A DNA stretch of 64,000 bases from Anoplopoma fimbria (GCF_027596085.1 NC_072470.1:4171688-4235687); one strand, 5' to 3'; positions 13,081 through 24,290 are shown, counted from the stretch's first letter. The notes: a model not told the origin generated them from the letters alone. Translations and numbers: made by a program.

Positions 13081-14161
13081 CAGAAACAGAATCAAACCCA
13101 GATTAACATTTATATCTAATGAAAAAGATGTGATCTATTGTCTGAAAGTTTTAATACAGACTTACAACTTAACTAATTTACTGTTGGAACATACCTGGGA
13201 GAGGGGACACTCCTTGGCCAGCGCGCTCTGGTTGGTTTCTCGGAGCAGCTCTTTGAGGGCGTACCTCACGGTGGCGTGGGTCCACTGCTCCGACGGCAGC
13301 TCCTCCAGTCGGGCAAAGCTGCACACGTGAGACACTTTGTCATTATACATATTCATTCACTTATAGTGGATGCTGTCACATCGGTCGAATCAAACACAAA
13401 TCTGTTATAATTCAAAGGAGCAGTAATTGATTTCCTTCAGTTAAAGGTTATTAACTATTTTGTCCCTGCTCAGAGCTTTTCATCGTTGTTTTTCTGCTCT
13501 CACTTTTTCCTTTTACTCTCTTTAAAAGCTAAATAATTTATCCTATCCTGGTGTGACTGCTGGTAAAAATACATCCAGGACATGACAGGAAGCTACACTG
13601 CTTAAACTTTAAACGAACTCATTTGTTACCACAGCTGGATTAACCTAGTTAACCTAAAAAACCCCATCAAGTTCCCAATAAGTACAGTGAACACAGCAGA
13701 CCACACATTGTAGTTCATTAATGCAAAGACACTAACAAATCTGCAAATAAAAAAATACCAAAACCAATGTTCATGCACAAAAGCGTTGTTTTTTTTTTAC
13801 AGCTATGTCTTGTACATATTGTGATTGTTAACTCTGATTAGAAATATTAAAAATCAGTCCAAAGCATTATAAGCATTATAACCCCGTATAATTTAAATGT
13901 TATTAAGATGCAACATGTGCAGACCTGTGCAGAAGGATCCGCAGTGTAACCATGTGGTAAACGTCCAGCAGCATGTCGGCCACCGTCGCCTCTGGAGCGT
14001 CTGTTAGGTAGTGGATGGGCATCGGCTTCCACTGGCCCACTTTAATGATCCCTAGAGAACACAAACAAACACACAACAAACATAGAATTAAAGCATTTGT
14101 TGCAAATTTCAGAAACCTGGTTTTCATGTTCTCTTATTGATATAAACTGAACCTGCTTGTG

Positions 14162-14202
<41 letters not shown>

Positions 14203-14373
14203 GGGAGTTCAACAGACAACCCTCCCAGTCTTGGAGCATCATTCTGGGTTGAGCATTCCCCAAACCTTCCAACAACCGTGACTGGAAGCGCAAATCTAAA
14301 CAGGCCTAATCGCGTTAGGATCTTCTAAATCAAACGCAGACCCGGCCTGGCCTCGGCCTGCCAGCCTACATCA

Positions 14374-14467
<94 letters not shown>

Positions 14468-15685
14468 GCATGAGGATGGTGGTGATAGGGGCTAAAGAAC
14501 AAAGGCTGTTCTCCTGGGACTCCACAGTTGATTAATCAGAGGAGAAATGTAAAATCAGCTCGGCATTAAAGACTGAAGCCGGCTGCGATTGAGATGTTGA
14601 TGTACTGAATAAACACTGTGAGGTCACTGATCTCCTGTCTGACAGCACAATATTTTATGCTCATAACTGGCAGTCATTGTGTGTCTTGGAGCTGACTTTT
14701 GCTTTAGTAATGATTTTGGATACTTTAACATGTCATCGACAGGTTATTGATATGAATTACAGACCTGCTTTAATATTTTAAAATCTTTCTGGCCCAAAGC
14801 GTAGATGACAGAACTAGAAAGGTATGTTTTCAGTGAAAATTAATATTTTAGGATTAAACCAGACTTTATCGAATCTCATTTCTCATCTCTGGAGCCCAAA
14901 AAATGCTACGGAATTGACGTTATTATCTGTTGATGTTGATCTTATTACAGTTACGTCAGTTTCTTCTTTCATGTTGCTCAATAAGTAAGATTTTGCAATA
15001 TTTGCCAAATACTCAGATATAGAAATAATGCCCAAATATGTGACATAAAAAATTAATAAAAGAGCTTTCAGAATGCCTGCCAATGTCAGTAATGTCTGAT
15101 ACTAATGATTAACTTCAGATGCATTTTATAAATAATTTGTCCTAAGTGCAGTATGTTTCTTAAAATAAAGTTTGGTTTCTTCTGGGAACATCTAGTGGTT
15201 TGCAAGCCCTAAAATACGGTAAATACTTATTTTCTAAGTGAGTAATATCAGTGAATGCGTCCCAAAACATGGCCTTGAGTTAAATTTAGTTCGAATTCAC
15301 CTAAGCCCATGTTAAATCCAGAGCTGTAACCATGTACCCTAAATAAGAAATAGCTTCTTTTTAATTAGCCATAATGTGCAAGTTAATTAAAGAAAACCCC
15401 CCCGTGCCAGTTAAGAGTTTAAAAATACTCGACCAGCCAAAGTTATGCAAGATGCAATTCAATGGCAGAAGAAAATAGAAGAGACTCTGTATAATTTTGG
15501 TTGTGACCGCACTGGGGGAAAAATGCATGACTCCAGCCAAAAATTATTTATTTGAAAAGAAAAGGCTTATTTCTCAGAACAAAACCTAGCCATTTGGGAG
15601 AGGCGAGGGGGGTCGCAGGGCGTCGGCCACTCGGTTAGAGCGCCCTGTGTTTACGGGACACACCAGGAATGTCAAACTGTGTGTA

Positions 15686-15780
<95 letters not shown>

Positions 15781-18700
15781 AGGCTGTTGTTTCATGGTTG
15801 ACTGGATGTTGTCTGCCTTCTTGTTTTGATCTTAAAATGATGAGAAAAAGTTTTGGTGCTGGGCCGTGACACAGATACAGACTTGGTGTGTGGTTTAACC
15901 TCCCCGCTGCCGGGCCGGTGAACTGAATCCCATCAGATCAGGAGAAAGCAGCAGGAATTATCTGTGAAATACCTTCTTGGTAAATACCTTTTCTATGACG
16001 GTCTAAACATTTCTGTACTCAATGTACCCATGTTGCGAAACCCCACCCATCTGGAAAGCAGTCAAACTCTGTTAAACTGCTGCTGGAAATAATTAATTTC
16101 TCATCAATTACCAAAAAAGACTGAAACATGAGATGTTTCCCATTAACATGTAATAATGGAAAACTATAAATTCCGTAGTTTCCCCAGATGGGATTAAAAG
16201 AGGCAGAGGCTGACGCATTTTTGTCAACAACTGAGAGTACTTTTTATTTTAGCTGTCAATAACAATGACCTGCAGAGATAAACGGATGTAACATGACTGA
16301 ACCACATAAATCCAAATTTTGTCATAGTGGTGGAGGCCTGGGTGGAGCTGAGCAGGACATGGAAATCACCCTGGCTGTCAATCAAGCAAATATGGCTTAA
16401 AATCTTCTTAATAGAGACAATATACAAACGCTAACAAAATGCCTGTAGCAGCTAAAAGCATCAGATTTCAGCATGTAAAAGCATTACTTTGTCTACAAAG
16501 GGGTTCAATTGATAACTAAAATGATTTTGAGACAAAGTTAATGTTAGCTTTGTGCAAGCTACAATAGGAAACTAAGAAACAAGATACTGCACGCTTTCCG
16601 ATTTGTCATCATAACACAGGTGTCATACTGTCAAAATGTTTTAGTAAAACTTACTGATACACTGTTAGCATAAAGCTGATATTTAGACAAAATACTTGCT
16701 GCATATGTAACTTTAGACCCGATTCTTTCTGCTGATGCCTCTTGTCTTCTTGCCTTTGTTTAAATTTTTTCGGTTCGACAGCTTATAAAAACTTAGTTCT
16801 GGGTTCTTTACTCTGTTTGTAGTGCGTCCCACCACGTAGCAGATTTTAGGCATTTTTCTGTTTGCTAGCAGACGAAAGTGATAAGCAGGCACCTTCACAC
16901 AATGAAAGTCAATGGAGATATTCATGTCACAGGACGTATATCATCAGGATTTCTACAATACTGACTGGAAATAAAGTGCGTGTCAACATGAGTATGGTGA
17001 ACTGTTTTTGCTGGTATGGCTAAAAAAAAAAAAATCCCTTTTTATTGCAGTGATTAGCTGTATTTTAACTTCTAAATCTGGAGGAAGGAATAACTGGAAA
17101 GACTGAATCAAAAATGCATCATTTCAGTCATGTTGGGTGTGGTAATCACTTGGAAATGTCCAAAGCAGAAAAGCAGATGTGACTAGAAATGATTGTACTG
17201 TATGTGACATCTGATTATAATAAGCTTTGACAATTATAATTTGTCCACTTTGAGATATTTAGAGAGAAACTGAATATGATTGTATTGATCTGAACCCACA
17301 GACTCTACTTACCACTTGCCTGTACAGCTGAGCTGTTTGAGTATCCCAGAGCGACCAGTGCCGTCTCCACCAGCTGTGTGAAGAGGACGTCCTTATGAAC
17401 CAACACAAACTCAGCGTGACGGTCGCCGTGCCCCTCGCAGTCACCAGCTACGCCCATGTCTGCATGCTCCACCACACAGTAGACCGGGATCATCAAACCT
17501 GACAGACAAACAGACAGAGAGTTACAGGAGAAGAGGGCCCAGAGTTATTGGGACCAGCTCCTTGTTTGTTTGTGTAGTCCATCCTCTTTCCAGGGAGTGG
17601 AATTTGCTTAATGTTTCCATTAAAGACAGGGTTGCCCAATTAGGTCAAGCATTCCTTGGTGCAAGTTGCATCTGCTACAAAAAAAAAAGCAATCTCAAAA
17701 TTCAACATGACATGTGGAAATGGTAACCAAAAAACCCAGGATAGCCTACAGGTAGATGCACTTACAGCTGTTTATGATAGCAGCAGCATCAGTCTAGAAG
17801 TCGGTTAACTCAGACTGTCAAAGTGGTAGCCTAAAGCTTCTTCAGACTATTACATTTCAAGGAAAAACTTTCTACTGATCAGCAAATTTGAAATCCAAAA
17901 ATCAATATCATACGAAGGGGAGAAAAAGCTTGGATGTCCCGTCCTTTGCCTTTCTATTTGTCCATAGTGGGGGTCTTGATAGTAAGATACTGGTGGAAAG
18001 TTCCAGATTTAAATCATTTAAATTAGTTTGGAAGATGAGTTTGGAAAAAGTAAATGTGGGATCCTTTTACTGTTCAGGTAGAAGTCAAATGTACACAAAT
18101 CTGGCAGAAAGGAAAGTTTTGTGAGTTTTTTCAAGCTTCCTTTTTGTCATCTATGACTCAGGGTTTTGAACAGGATGTGTGTTAAAGGTATTGCTACAGA
18201 AACCAAAGCTGACAGTGAAAATGTTCTGTCTGTTCGGTGAGGCAGTGTGTTAGCATAGCTGCTTGGTGGTCTCAGTGGAAGCCTAAACTGGGCAGCTGCC
18301 AGTGTGAATGTCAGTCAGTGTAAGATTGTACAACTGGATTTGTTTTCACCACACATTAAAAACCCACAATGAATAAGTCTTGTTTCCAGAACCGCTCTTA
18401 AAGCGCCGGACACGATATCTATATCGTTTAGCACTCAGGATCAATGCCATGACTCCAGCGGTGACTCGTTATTGGGCAAGTCCCCGAGAGCTCCTCCTGG
18501 ATCCACTCACACCCATCAGGTCCACTGCTCCGTCCCACAGGATCTGCTAATTAACAAGCGATCAATTCTCCTCCTGACGAGGCGGCGACAGATCAGCCGG
18601 AGCCAAACCGCAGCAGCGTCAGGCACGCTATCGGCCAATAAGACAACCACTCAGGGGACGGGTGGAGGGAGGCAGCCCGGCCGAATATCTGTGTGTGTGT

Positions 18701-19961
18701 GTGTGTGTGTGTGTACTGTTACAATGTTTGTGTGACGATGCATGATGATGTTCCCAACTGCATGAGAGAATAATGGGCATTTGTGCGTGAGTGTTTTCTG
18801 TGTTAGGTATTTTAAAGTGTACATGCAGCTCTGCAATACCAACGAATGAGGCCAACCCACCCACAGACACTAGACACCGACATCATCCACGTGTCCTCGG
18901 TAGGCTTCACTGTGGCGGCCTGTGCATAAGCTCAGCATCCACAAACACATGCATCTTTAATGGGAAAACGCCACACATTCTTTACACAATCAGTCCTCAA
19001 ATGTATCGACGGTGTTTGCATATCAAGTGATTGTGTGAAGTTGTGTGTTTGAAAGAAGGGGCTCAAATTCTGCCAAGCAGTCCAGTTGAAGCATTCTGAG
19101 CCAAACAAGTCTCAATACTGATGCCTCTATATGACCCACATAAGTAAACTACGCCTGCTGCAGTAAAATTAGAGGTTTTCTTAAGGGAATCTGGTGCTCG
19201 TAAACACTTCCACTTTCGTCCACAGCAAACAGGACAGAAACAACTACATCAATAGCAGATTTGAATACCCAGAGGCCTCTTGGATAAAGAGTAAAAACAG
19301 AATAGAGTAAAAGTATTATGTCTGTATGGAAAGACTTAATCCAGGCCTTGAAGCATTCAGGTTCCTCTCACCAACTGATTGTCTGCTTGTATTTCTGCTA
19401 GTGATTGCGTGATTGTGTAGTCGTGTGTATGTTGTGTTAAAAAAGGAACAGGGTAATGTTAGTTTAAATTCCAGTTAAATCTTGGTTGAGGTGGAACAAA
19501 TTTTGAAGGGTATAGGTTATGAACACTCCTATTTTTCCTACATTTCCCTGAAGTGTTTCTCATTTCTATACACTACTATGTAAGGTTATGTTCTGGTTTT
19601 AACAGGAAGTTTTGCACTAGTTTGTGCACTTTTGCAAGTTTCACTTATTCTTTTCGTACTGGACTTTTCCTAGAACGATACACATTGTCTTAACTCTGTT
19701 TTATTTTGGTATTTCACTGTACATGCAAAGTTACTTTCAGCAAGTGCAAAGTGTTAAGGCCTCACCTCCTAGTGGTCTCAGCGGTGTGCCGTTCTGTCTG
19801 ATCCGCGGAGTTGCCGGGCTCCCGTTGACCTCCAGGCGGCTCGACTTGCACTGCGGGTGGCCACTGGAGGCGGGGCTCTCTCCTCTCTCCTCTGGGCTGG
19901 TGCTGTCCCGAAGGCCGGGGCTCTCCATTCCCCCGCCGGCACCTCCACCGCGCTGCTCCAT
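4462..19961 (-). CDS. satb2-like: SATB-family chromatin organiser / CUT-homeobox transcription factor (SATB2-like), complete, 11 coding exons
   Basis: Coding exons in transcript order: 19961-19766, 17498-17313, 14051-13925, 13318-13195, 12434-12332, 10740-10690, 10455-9935, 9833-9621, 8871-8719, 7370-7179, 5088-4462. All have AG/GT borders and join in phase to 2493 nt (830 aa; human SATB1 is about 763 and SATB2 about 733). SATB proteins bind AT-rich base-unpairing DNA in the nucleus and organise chromatin loops. Domains seen: ULD oligomerisation domain ~68-170, CUT-like region ~172-245, CUT1 ~403-480, CUT2 ~525-602, atypical homeodomain ~673-731 with FFQNQR in helix 3, then an acidic Ser/Glu-rich tail. 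SATB2-type signatures are [30 protein letters not shown] and CTIRRFL. The ULD differs at positions that SATB1 and SATB2 share ([20 protein letters not shown]). The start is the Met at 19961 (MEQRGGG), because SATB-like residues ([16 protein letters not shown]) follow it. The family call is very sure; which paralogue is uncertain (see findings). Confidence 0.93.
5700..5984 (+). pseudogene. L2 LINE ORF2 C-terminal fragment
   Basis: Open for about 90 codons with the post-reverse-transcriptase end of L2 ORF2 ([27 protein letters not shown]). The reverse transcriptase and endonuclease are absent because of 5' truncation, so this is not a functional gene. Confidence 0.85.
6003..6150 (+). repeat. 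Minisatellite in L2 3'UTR (about 29-32 bp unit, about 5 copies)
   Basis: Imperfect units of the form GCACTTATTGTATTCGTATT followed by AGTTTGT recur about five times. It lies inside the LINE between its stop codon and the conserved tail. Confidence 0.8.
7179..7370 (-). CDS. satb2-like: satb2-like coding exon 10 (second half of CUT2)
   Basis: 192 nt, phase 0 at both ends. Encodes [19 protein letters not shown] and [14 protein letters not shown], then [27 protein letters not shown] and the HSDRL stretch follow SATB2 rather than SATB1. Donor GTACAA after DQQ. Confidence 0.94.
8719..8871 (-). CDS. satb2-like: satb2-like coding exon 9 (first half of CUT2)
   Basis: 153 nt, phase 0 at both ends. 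Encodes a linker, then [19 protein letters not shown] and AKVAANKSQ, the N-terminal half of CUT2. AAN-KSQ is the SATB2 form (SATB1 has AAT). Acceptor TCTCTGCAG, donor GTCAGT. Confidence 0.94.
9621..9833 (-). CDS. satb2-like: satb2-like coding exon 8 (second half of CUT1 and linker)
   Basis: 213 nt. Begins [20 protein letters not shown] and includes [20 protein letters not shown], the DNA-binding end of CUT1, then an Asn/His/Thr-rich linker. The acceptor GCTGCAG is directly preceded by (TG)14, and the upstream intron is only 101 nt. Confidence 0.94.
9841..9868. repeat. (CA)14 at satb2-like exon 8 acceptor
   Basis: Reads (TG)14 in the transcript and ends 7 nt before the splice acceptor of coding exon 8. 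Confidence 0.97.
9935..10455 (-). CDS. satb2-like: satb2-like coding exon 7 (Q-rich linker and first half of CUT1)
   Basis: 521 nt. Pro/Ser/His-rich linker, then [19 protein letters not shown] and [13 protein letters not shown], nearly identical to SATB2. Ends with the first CUT1 helices ([19 protein letters not shown]) at NRTQ. A TG repeat sits about 10 nt upstream of the acceptor, where a polypyrimidine tract is expected. Confidence 0.93.
10465..10496. repeat. (CA)n at satb2-like exon 7 acceptor
   Basis: Reads (TG)n in the transcript, ending about 10 nt before the acceptor of coding exon 7; one AAA interruption. Confidence 0.95.
10690..10740 (-). CDS. satb2-like: satb2-like coding exon 6 (extra 51-nt cassette exon)
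   Basis: 51 nt between a C-rich acceptor (CCCCCCAG) and a GTACGT donor. Encodes [16 protein letters not shown] with a split Gly at its 5' border. Both borders are phase 1, so skipping keeps the frame and would give RIK-V-ER, the arrangement in human SATB2. No equivalent is known to me in SATB2; treat it as a probable cassette exon until transcripts confirm it. Confidence 0.75.
12332..12434 (-). CDS. satb2-like: satb2-like coding exon 5 (CUT-like region end)
   Basis: 103 nt. Encodes [19 protein letters not shown] then [15 protein letters not shown], highly conserved in SATB proteins; the KRYKRIK end resembles SATB2 (KKYKKIK). Acceptor CCCTCAG, phase-1 donor GTAATT. Confidence 0.93.
12658..12706. 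repeat. (CA)n microsatellite in satb2-like intron 4
   Basis: Imperfect, with one AAA interruption near 12687; reads (TG)n in the transcript. Confidence 0.95.
12869..12926. repeat. (GT)29 microsatellite in satb2-like intron 4
   Basis: Uninterrupted; reads (CA)29 in the transcript. Confidence 0.98.
13021..13079. repeat. (GT)n microsatellite in satb2-like intron 4
   Basis: About 29 units; (CA)n in the transcript, 115 nt downstream of the exon 4 donor. Confidence 0.98.
13195..13318 (-). CDS. satb2-like: satb2-like coding exon 4 (CUT-like region)
   Basis: 124 nt. Encodes [17 protein letters not shown] and [19 protein letters not shown], the CUT-like segment after the ULD. Acceptor TGTGCAG, donor GTATGT. 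A (CA)30 array in transcript sense lies about 115 nt into the following intron. Confidence 0.93.
13925..14051 (-). CDS. satb2-like: satb2-like coding exon 3 (ULD, second part)
   Basis: 127 nt. Encodes [17 protein letters not shown], then [17 protein letters not shown]. Human SATB1 and SATB2 agree with each other at several residues here where this gene differs (Y/V, D/E, Q/L, V/M, Q/L), which is the strongest sign that it is a separate lineage. Acceptor CTCTAG at 14052, donor GTCTGC. Confidence 0.93.
14164..14201. repeat. (GT)19 microsatellite in satb2-like intron 2
   Basis: Uninterrupted; lies about 112 nt upstream of the exon 3 acceptor in the transcript. Confidence 0.97.
14379..14466. repeat. 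(GT)44 microsatellite in satb2-like intron 2
   Basis: Uninterrupted 88 bp. Confidence 0.98.
15691..15779. repeat. (GT)n microsatellite in satb2-like intron 2
   Basis: About 44 uninterrupted units, preceded by an imperfect stretch from 15679. Confidence 0.98.
17313..17498 (-). CDS. satb2-like: satb2-like coding exon 2 (ULD, first part)
   Basis: 186 nt. Begins with [11 protein letters not shown], the start of the SATB ubiquitin-like oligomerisation domain, and continues with [13 protein letters not shown] and [15 protein letters not shown]. The loop before HAEF is about three residues longer than in SATB2 and is rich in Gly/Asp. Ends in phase 1 at a GTAAGT donor. Confidence 0.93.
18380..18680. 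promoter_or_regulatory. GC-rich non-coding block in satb2-like intron 1, candidate enhancer
   Basis: Higher in GC and CpG than the AT-rich DNA around it, with homeodomain-type sites (CTAATTAAC at 18547; ATCAATT) and no exon-like frame. Composition alone suggests constraint; conservation is untested. Confidence 0.3.
18691..18714. repeat. (GT)12 microsatellite in satb2-like intron 1
   Basis: Uninterrupted, at the edge of a GC-rich block that starts near 18400. Confidence 0.95.
19766..19961 (-). CDS. satb2-like: satb2-like coding exon 1 (start codon)
   Basis: Encodes residues 1-65 plus one base. It carries the variable N-terminus and the SATB motif RLEVNGSP (human SATB2 has RLEQNGSP). The donor follows PLGG at 19765/19764. 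The exon probably begins as 5'UTR near 20005, after a TTCTTCCCAG acceptor. In-frame codons continue upstream of the chosen Met (another ATG at 19994), so a longer start is possible but has no SATB match. Confidence 0.82.
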
Positions 19962-20734
19962 CACCCTGAAAACTCCAGGAGGAGCACCCAGCACAGAGTG
20001 GGAAGCTGGGAAGAAATACAGGGACTTTCTTTAGTATGTAGTTAGTATATCAGTGACTCCCTCCCAAAGCAAAACTCTGAATTGATAAAAAAAAAAAAAA
20101 CTTTCACACTGTATATATATCAAATATATCATCTTCCACACTCTGCCAGTGTTGACGGTGAAGAGCCATTACAGACGGTTTCATCAACAACTGGTCTCTT
20201 TGTTCAGCGAACACATATATTTGTTATTCACATACAAAAGAAGCAGAGACAACCACAACAGAGAGACGAGTCAGAGACATCTGGGACCAATCACAGGTCA
20301 ACCAGACTAAATACAGACGAGTATATTATCCTCTGTTTGGACACATTGGAGTAAACGACACACGTATAATGACAGATGGGACAATGCATTCTGTATACTG
20401 TAAGAAGAAATACAACCAAAAGCACATAGAATTAGACTAGAAATGTTAACAAACATTTAGATTTTTTATGATGTAAGTGGAAAATACATCAACTCTAATG
20501 TGTGTTGTGTCTTTACTGTGTAAGGTGATAGGACAGGACGTGGCAAAGAAGAACAACATGACTGGACAAAACCAGGACAGGACAGAGTACATCATAAAAC
20601 ATCATAATACAGGTCACAATACTACATGGAACTTCAGACACTACATGAAATGACACAGCAGGACAGGAGTCCGTCAGCAGAGACTACAGGAAGTCAGTTT
20701 TTACAATCATTTACCTACAGATTAAAAAATATAT

Positions 20735-20875
20735 TATTCCTTATTTTCGGAGATGCTGGATTATTTAGTTTCCCTTGGAGCCAAGCTAAATTTTTCTCCC
20801 TGCTTCAAGTGTTTATGCTAAGCTACGCTAACTGTCTCCTGGCTTCATATTTAGCGCACAGACACGTCAGGGTCG
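20735..20875 (-). repeat. Dispersed fish repeat, TTAGCTTAGC family (copy 2)
   Basis: Minus-strand copy: TATGCTAAGCTACGCTAACT with CTGGCTTCATATTTAGCGC on the plus strand, the inverse of the family motif. Lies about 0.7 kb upstream of the first satb2-like coding exon. Confidence 0.65.
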
Positions 20876-22019
20876 AGGATGTTGAATCTGAACCCTGAAG
20901 GGTTTCATTTCGCAATAATAAATCAGCTTGCTGCAGATTATCACCTTTATTACACAATTTATTACTAAAGAAATCCATAATCTGACACAAAATAATCATA
21001 TTTAGATGATTTTATTGATGCCACTAAAAAGACATTATAGTCCTCTCGCTGTGTATCCGTGCGTCCATAGCAACGATATATTATTTATAGCAGCAGGCTG
21101 CTATGAAGCAATAAGAACGCCGTAACTGACCAATCAGAATCAATTATCAACAAAGCCATGTAATATGAGAGTGGACTCTCCTACATAAGAACATAAGTAT
21201 ATTTATAAAGCTGTCAAACTATTCTTCTAAAAGATGATACTGTCCCATGAGATCACTTGACGGGTCACGTTCGATCACAACATTGCAACGCATGAATATC
21301 AGTTTCTCATTTTACACACAGCACCCCTATACTGTAATCTGCTGTTGCTAATTTACGCCCAAAGTATAGGCGTTCAAAAATGTAAAAAGTGAAGAATGTT
21401 GACTTAAATGTTTACATCTCAGGTCCCAACCTGGTTTCAGAACTGTAAAAAGGTTTATTTGCATTGGTTTACTGTCAGATAACTCGAGTTTAAAAACATT
21501 TAGAAGTCAAAAAAGCCTCAAAGAATATAATAGTACAGTATATCCATAAACCTGCAGCAGCTTCACGCATGGCTAAATACACTACAGACGGTATCTTTGT
21601 GAAAAGCTGTCTGCTCTCTCCACTGTGTGTTTTTCTCCTCACACTGTGTGGTTTCCACTGGTATGACCGTAAAACCGGCAGCGACACACAGATCTGAACC
21701 CAAAAGCGACACATGATTATAATAAAACACAGATGCAGAATTATTAGCTGCTGTTAAAAAGAGTCGCTCCAACACAAACAGGACCAATAAAATAAAATAA
21801 TGGAGTATGGAGCTTGACGACGACCTGAGAGAGAGAATGCATACACATTCAAATCTGTTACTGCATTAAGCTGAGGCATAACATGAAAAAAGAATATATA
21901 TCATTGATTAGTTAAAATCCACAAGTTTATCTGTGTTTGATATAACTTTCCACACAATCCCTTTAAAATCTGACAAGAAGACATAATGATTTCATCCTTG
22001 TGCGTCTCATTTGCACGGG

Positions 22020-22120
22020 GGACTTGGGATGTGTTTAGCTTAGCTTAGCACAAACACTGGGAGCAGGGGGAAGCTGCTAGCATGCACTTCCTCTTCCACA
22101 AACTTCTCAAAAACACTGGC
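22020..22120 (+). repeat. Dispersed fish repeat, TTAGCTTAGC family (copy 1)
   Basis: Contains TTTAGCTTAGCTTAGCACAA, then CTGGGAGCAGGGGGAAGCTG and CTAGC, the hallmark of a non-autonomous repeat scattered in perciform genomes. Limits approximate. Confidence 0.7.
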
Positions 22121-23929
22121 GAGAAGAACAAAGAAGCAAGTCGTTGGAAAGGTAAAACTGATCAAGAACCACTGCCAGAAATTGAACAAGCGAGGGCCAA
22201 TCCCAACACTAGAATTGAGAGCAAAGTGTTTTCCACAACTCATCACGGTTCACTGCGCAACAGCAGCACCATTATGTCAGGAATTCAACAAGGTTTGCTG
22301 ACTGACAACAATAAAATTCAATGTTTTTCGTCAATATACGATTAAAAAGCAGTTTTATTGCTAAAAGACCACCATGTCTCTGCTGATGATGATCTCCGTC
22401 CCTCTGGGTGCAGCTGTCCCTCCCACGCTGCCATTTGCTAATTTACCCATTAATCCTTTATCATAAAACTGATTTCTTGATTGCTGAGCATTTTCCAGGC
22501 CACCAAAACCAAAATAACGTCAGACATTTCCCCCCCAAATAAATCTGTTTTCCTCTACTGGGACTCATTTTCACTCCAGGGAGGAGAATAACTAAGTGCT
22601 TTATATCCGTCTAAGTCATTTTCTCAAATCAACACACACCAAACTAGGACAAAATGCCGGTTAAACTCTTATATTTAATTAAACCGCGCAGGACCGGGCT
22701 GGATCAGACACCTCTTTATCACTTTATCACATCAACAGCAACTAAAATGAAAGGAGAGAGTGCATAAATATTAAATTGCATGAAACATAAGCTGCATTCT
22801 CTTTCCTGCAGTTTCTCCTTTATATTTACTCTTCTAACCAGTTAAAGTCATTAAGAAGGCGAAATAAAGCGTGGAGGAAAAAAAAAAAAGATGGTTATGG
22901 TGTTTGAAAGAAACTCACAGATCACTGTGCATAAACAAATCAGAGAGTGAAATCATCCACACAAACAGTACAATCAGTAACAGAACAACATGGTGTATTA
23001 TCTCTCCATTGCAGCACATTTGATGTGAGCATGCTGACTTTCAGCCTTAAAAAAGAAAGAAGTTGTTTAGGAGATTTGTAGGACAATACAGTGGGACAAT
23101 GATCCTGAACATAAAGACAAGGAAACCCAGCAGTTTTAAGGGCCGTTCTCAACTTGTAAAGTCCGTCACATGACCTAAAATCCCAAACAGGACGTGAAAA
23201 TACGAAGTTAAAGCTGAAGTCACCAGACTTCATATCACTGGCAGGAAAAGCACAGATGTTACTAATAACTTTATGGATGGACGTGACAGTTTGACAACAT
23301 GAACAATATTTGTACGCTGAAACTGAAGCAGCTACAATGGATTTTAGTCATTATCAATGTACTTACTTACACCTGTGCTTTTCTTACTGCAACAAGTCAA
23401 AATGTCGATGTATATATATATATATATATGTGCAAAGAAATACAATTATGGTTTTCGAGAAAGACAATAATATATTCAAAGAGGCTGCAGGTTTTACTGA
23501 GTAAAGTTTAGTACAGAAAACCTGCCCTTAGTCTCTCTTTCTAAGGTTAAAGTTACATCTACAACTTTACCTTGAAATTTTTTTATATTTATTTTAACCG
23601 AGCATTATGTCTGAGATGCCACTTTTAAGGTAATTTAAACAGATGCATTTCCATGCCGAACAGAAAAATGTATATTAATTTAATAGGCTTATATACTTTT
23701 ATATCATTAATGCAGTAAAAAAAAAAAGGGGTAAGACCTTGTTACGCTTTAAAAGTGTATTTTACTCACTCGTTCGAACACATTAACCCCCTCAAAGAGA
23801 CCGCAGACTTTACTAGCACACATGGAGGCCAAATGTACAGTCACACTCAGTAGCCTCCAACTGACAAATCACGTTGAAACACACAGAAAAACCTCCGCTG
23901 GTTGGAAAACACTGTAGTCGATTAATTTA

Positions 23930-24290
23930 GGCAGGGTCTAATTTACGGGCTCTCTTGAGTGTCTTTAAGTGAGCTTCAAGGGCCTTTAACTGCATTTTAG
24001 ATGTTCACTGTAATTACATTAACTGTGAATTCTCTAAGTAGGGATACTAACGTGGAGGCTGAGGACACCCAGGAGCTCTAGAGAGAGTTCACAAGGTCCT
24101 CGAGTTAAATTTGACTCTAGTTTAGTTCAGTAGAAATCATTGGGGTCTGGTGACACCTAAAAGTTTGTGGCGAGGGTTTAAATGACCCTGAGAGGATCCA
24201 AGGGTCCTTGAGGAGTTTCCAGTGGCTTTTAAGCGGGCTCACAGGGTCCTTGAAAGGATTCAAGGACATCATGAAATCTCCGGGTCCTCG
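23930..24290. repeat. Degenerate tandem repeat around GGGTCCTTGA
   Basis: Related short phrases recur (GGGTCTAATT, AAGGTCCTCGAG, AAGGGTCCTTGAGG, CAGGGTCCTTGAAAGG, CGGGTCCTCG), often with TTTAA spacers. Looks like an old, decayed minisatellite. Confidence 0.5.

Noticed and set aside
15592..15660. tRNA-like phrase CACTCGGTTAGAGCGCC, possible SINE head
   Set aside because: No B box (GGTTCGA-type) downstream and no clover-leaf pairing visible.
22940..23240. Possible old Tc1-like transposase remnant (TGGGACAATGATCCTGAACA resembles the NDPKH region)
   Set aside because: Only one short phrase matches; no terminal repeats or further motifs found. Too weak to call.
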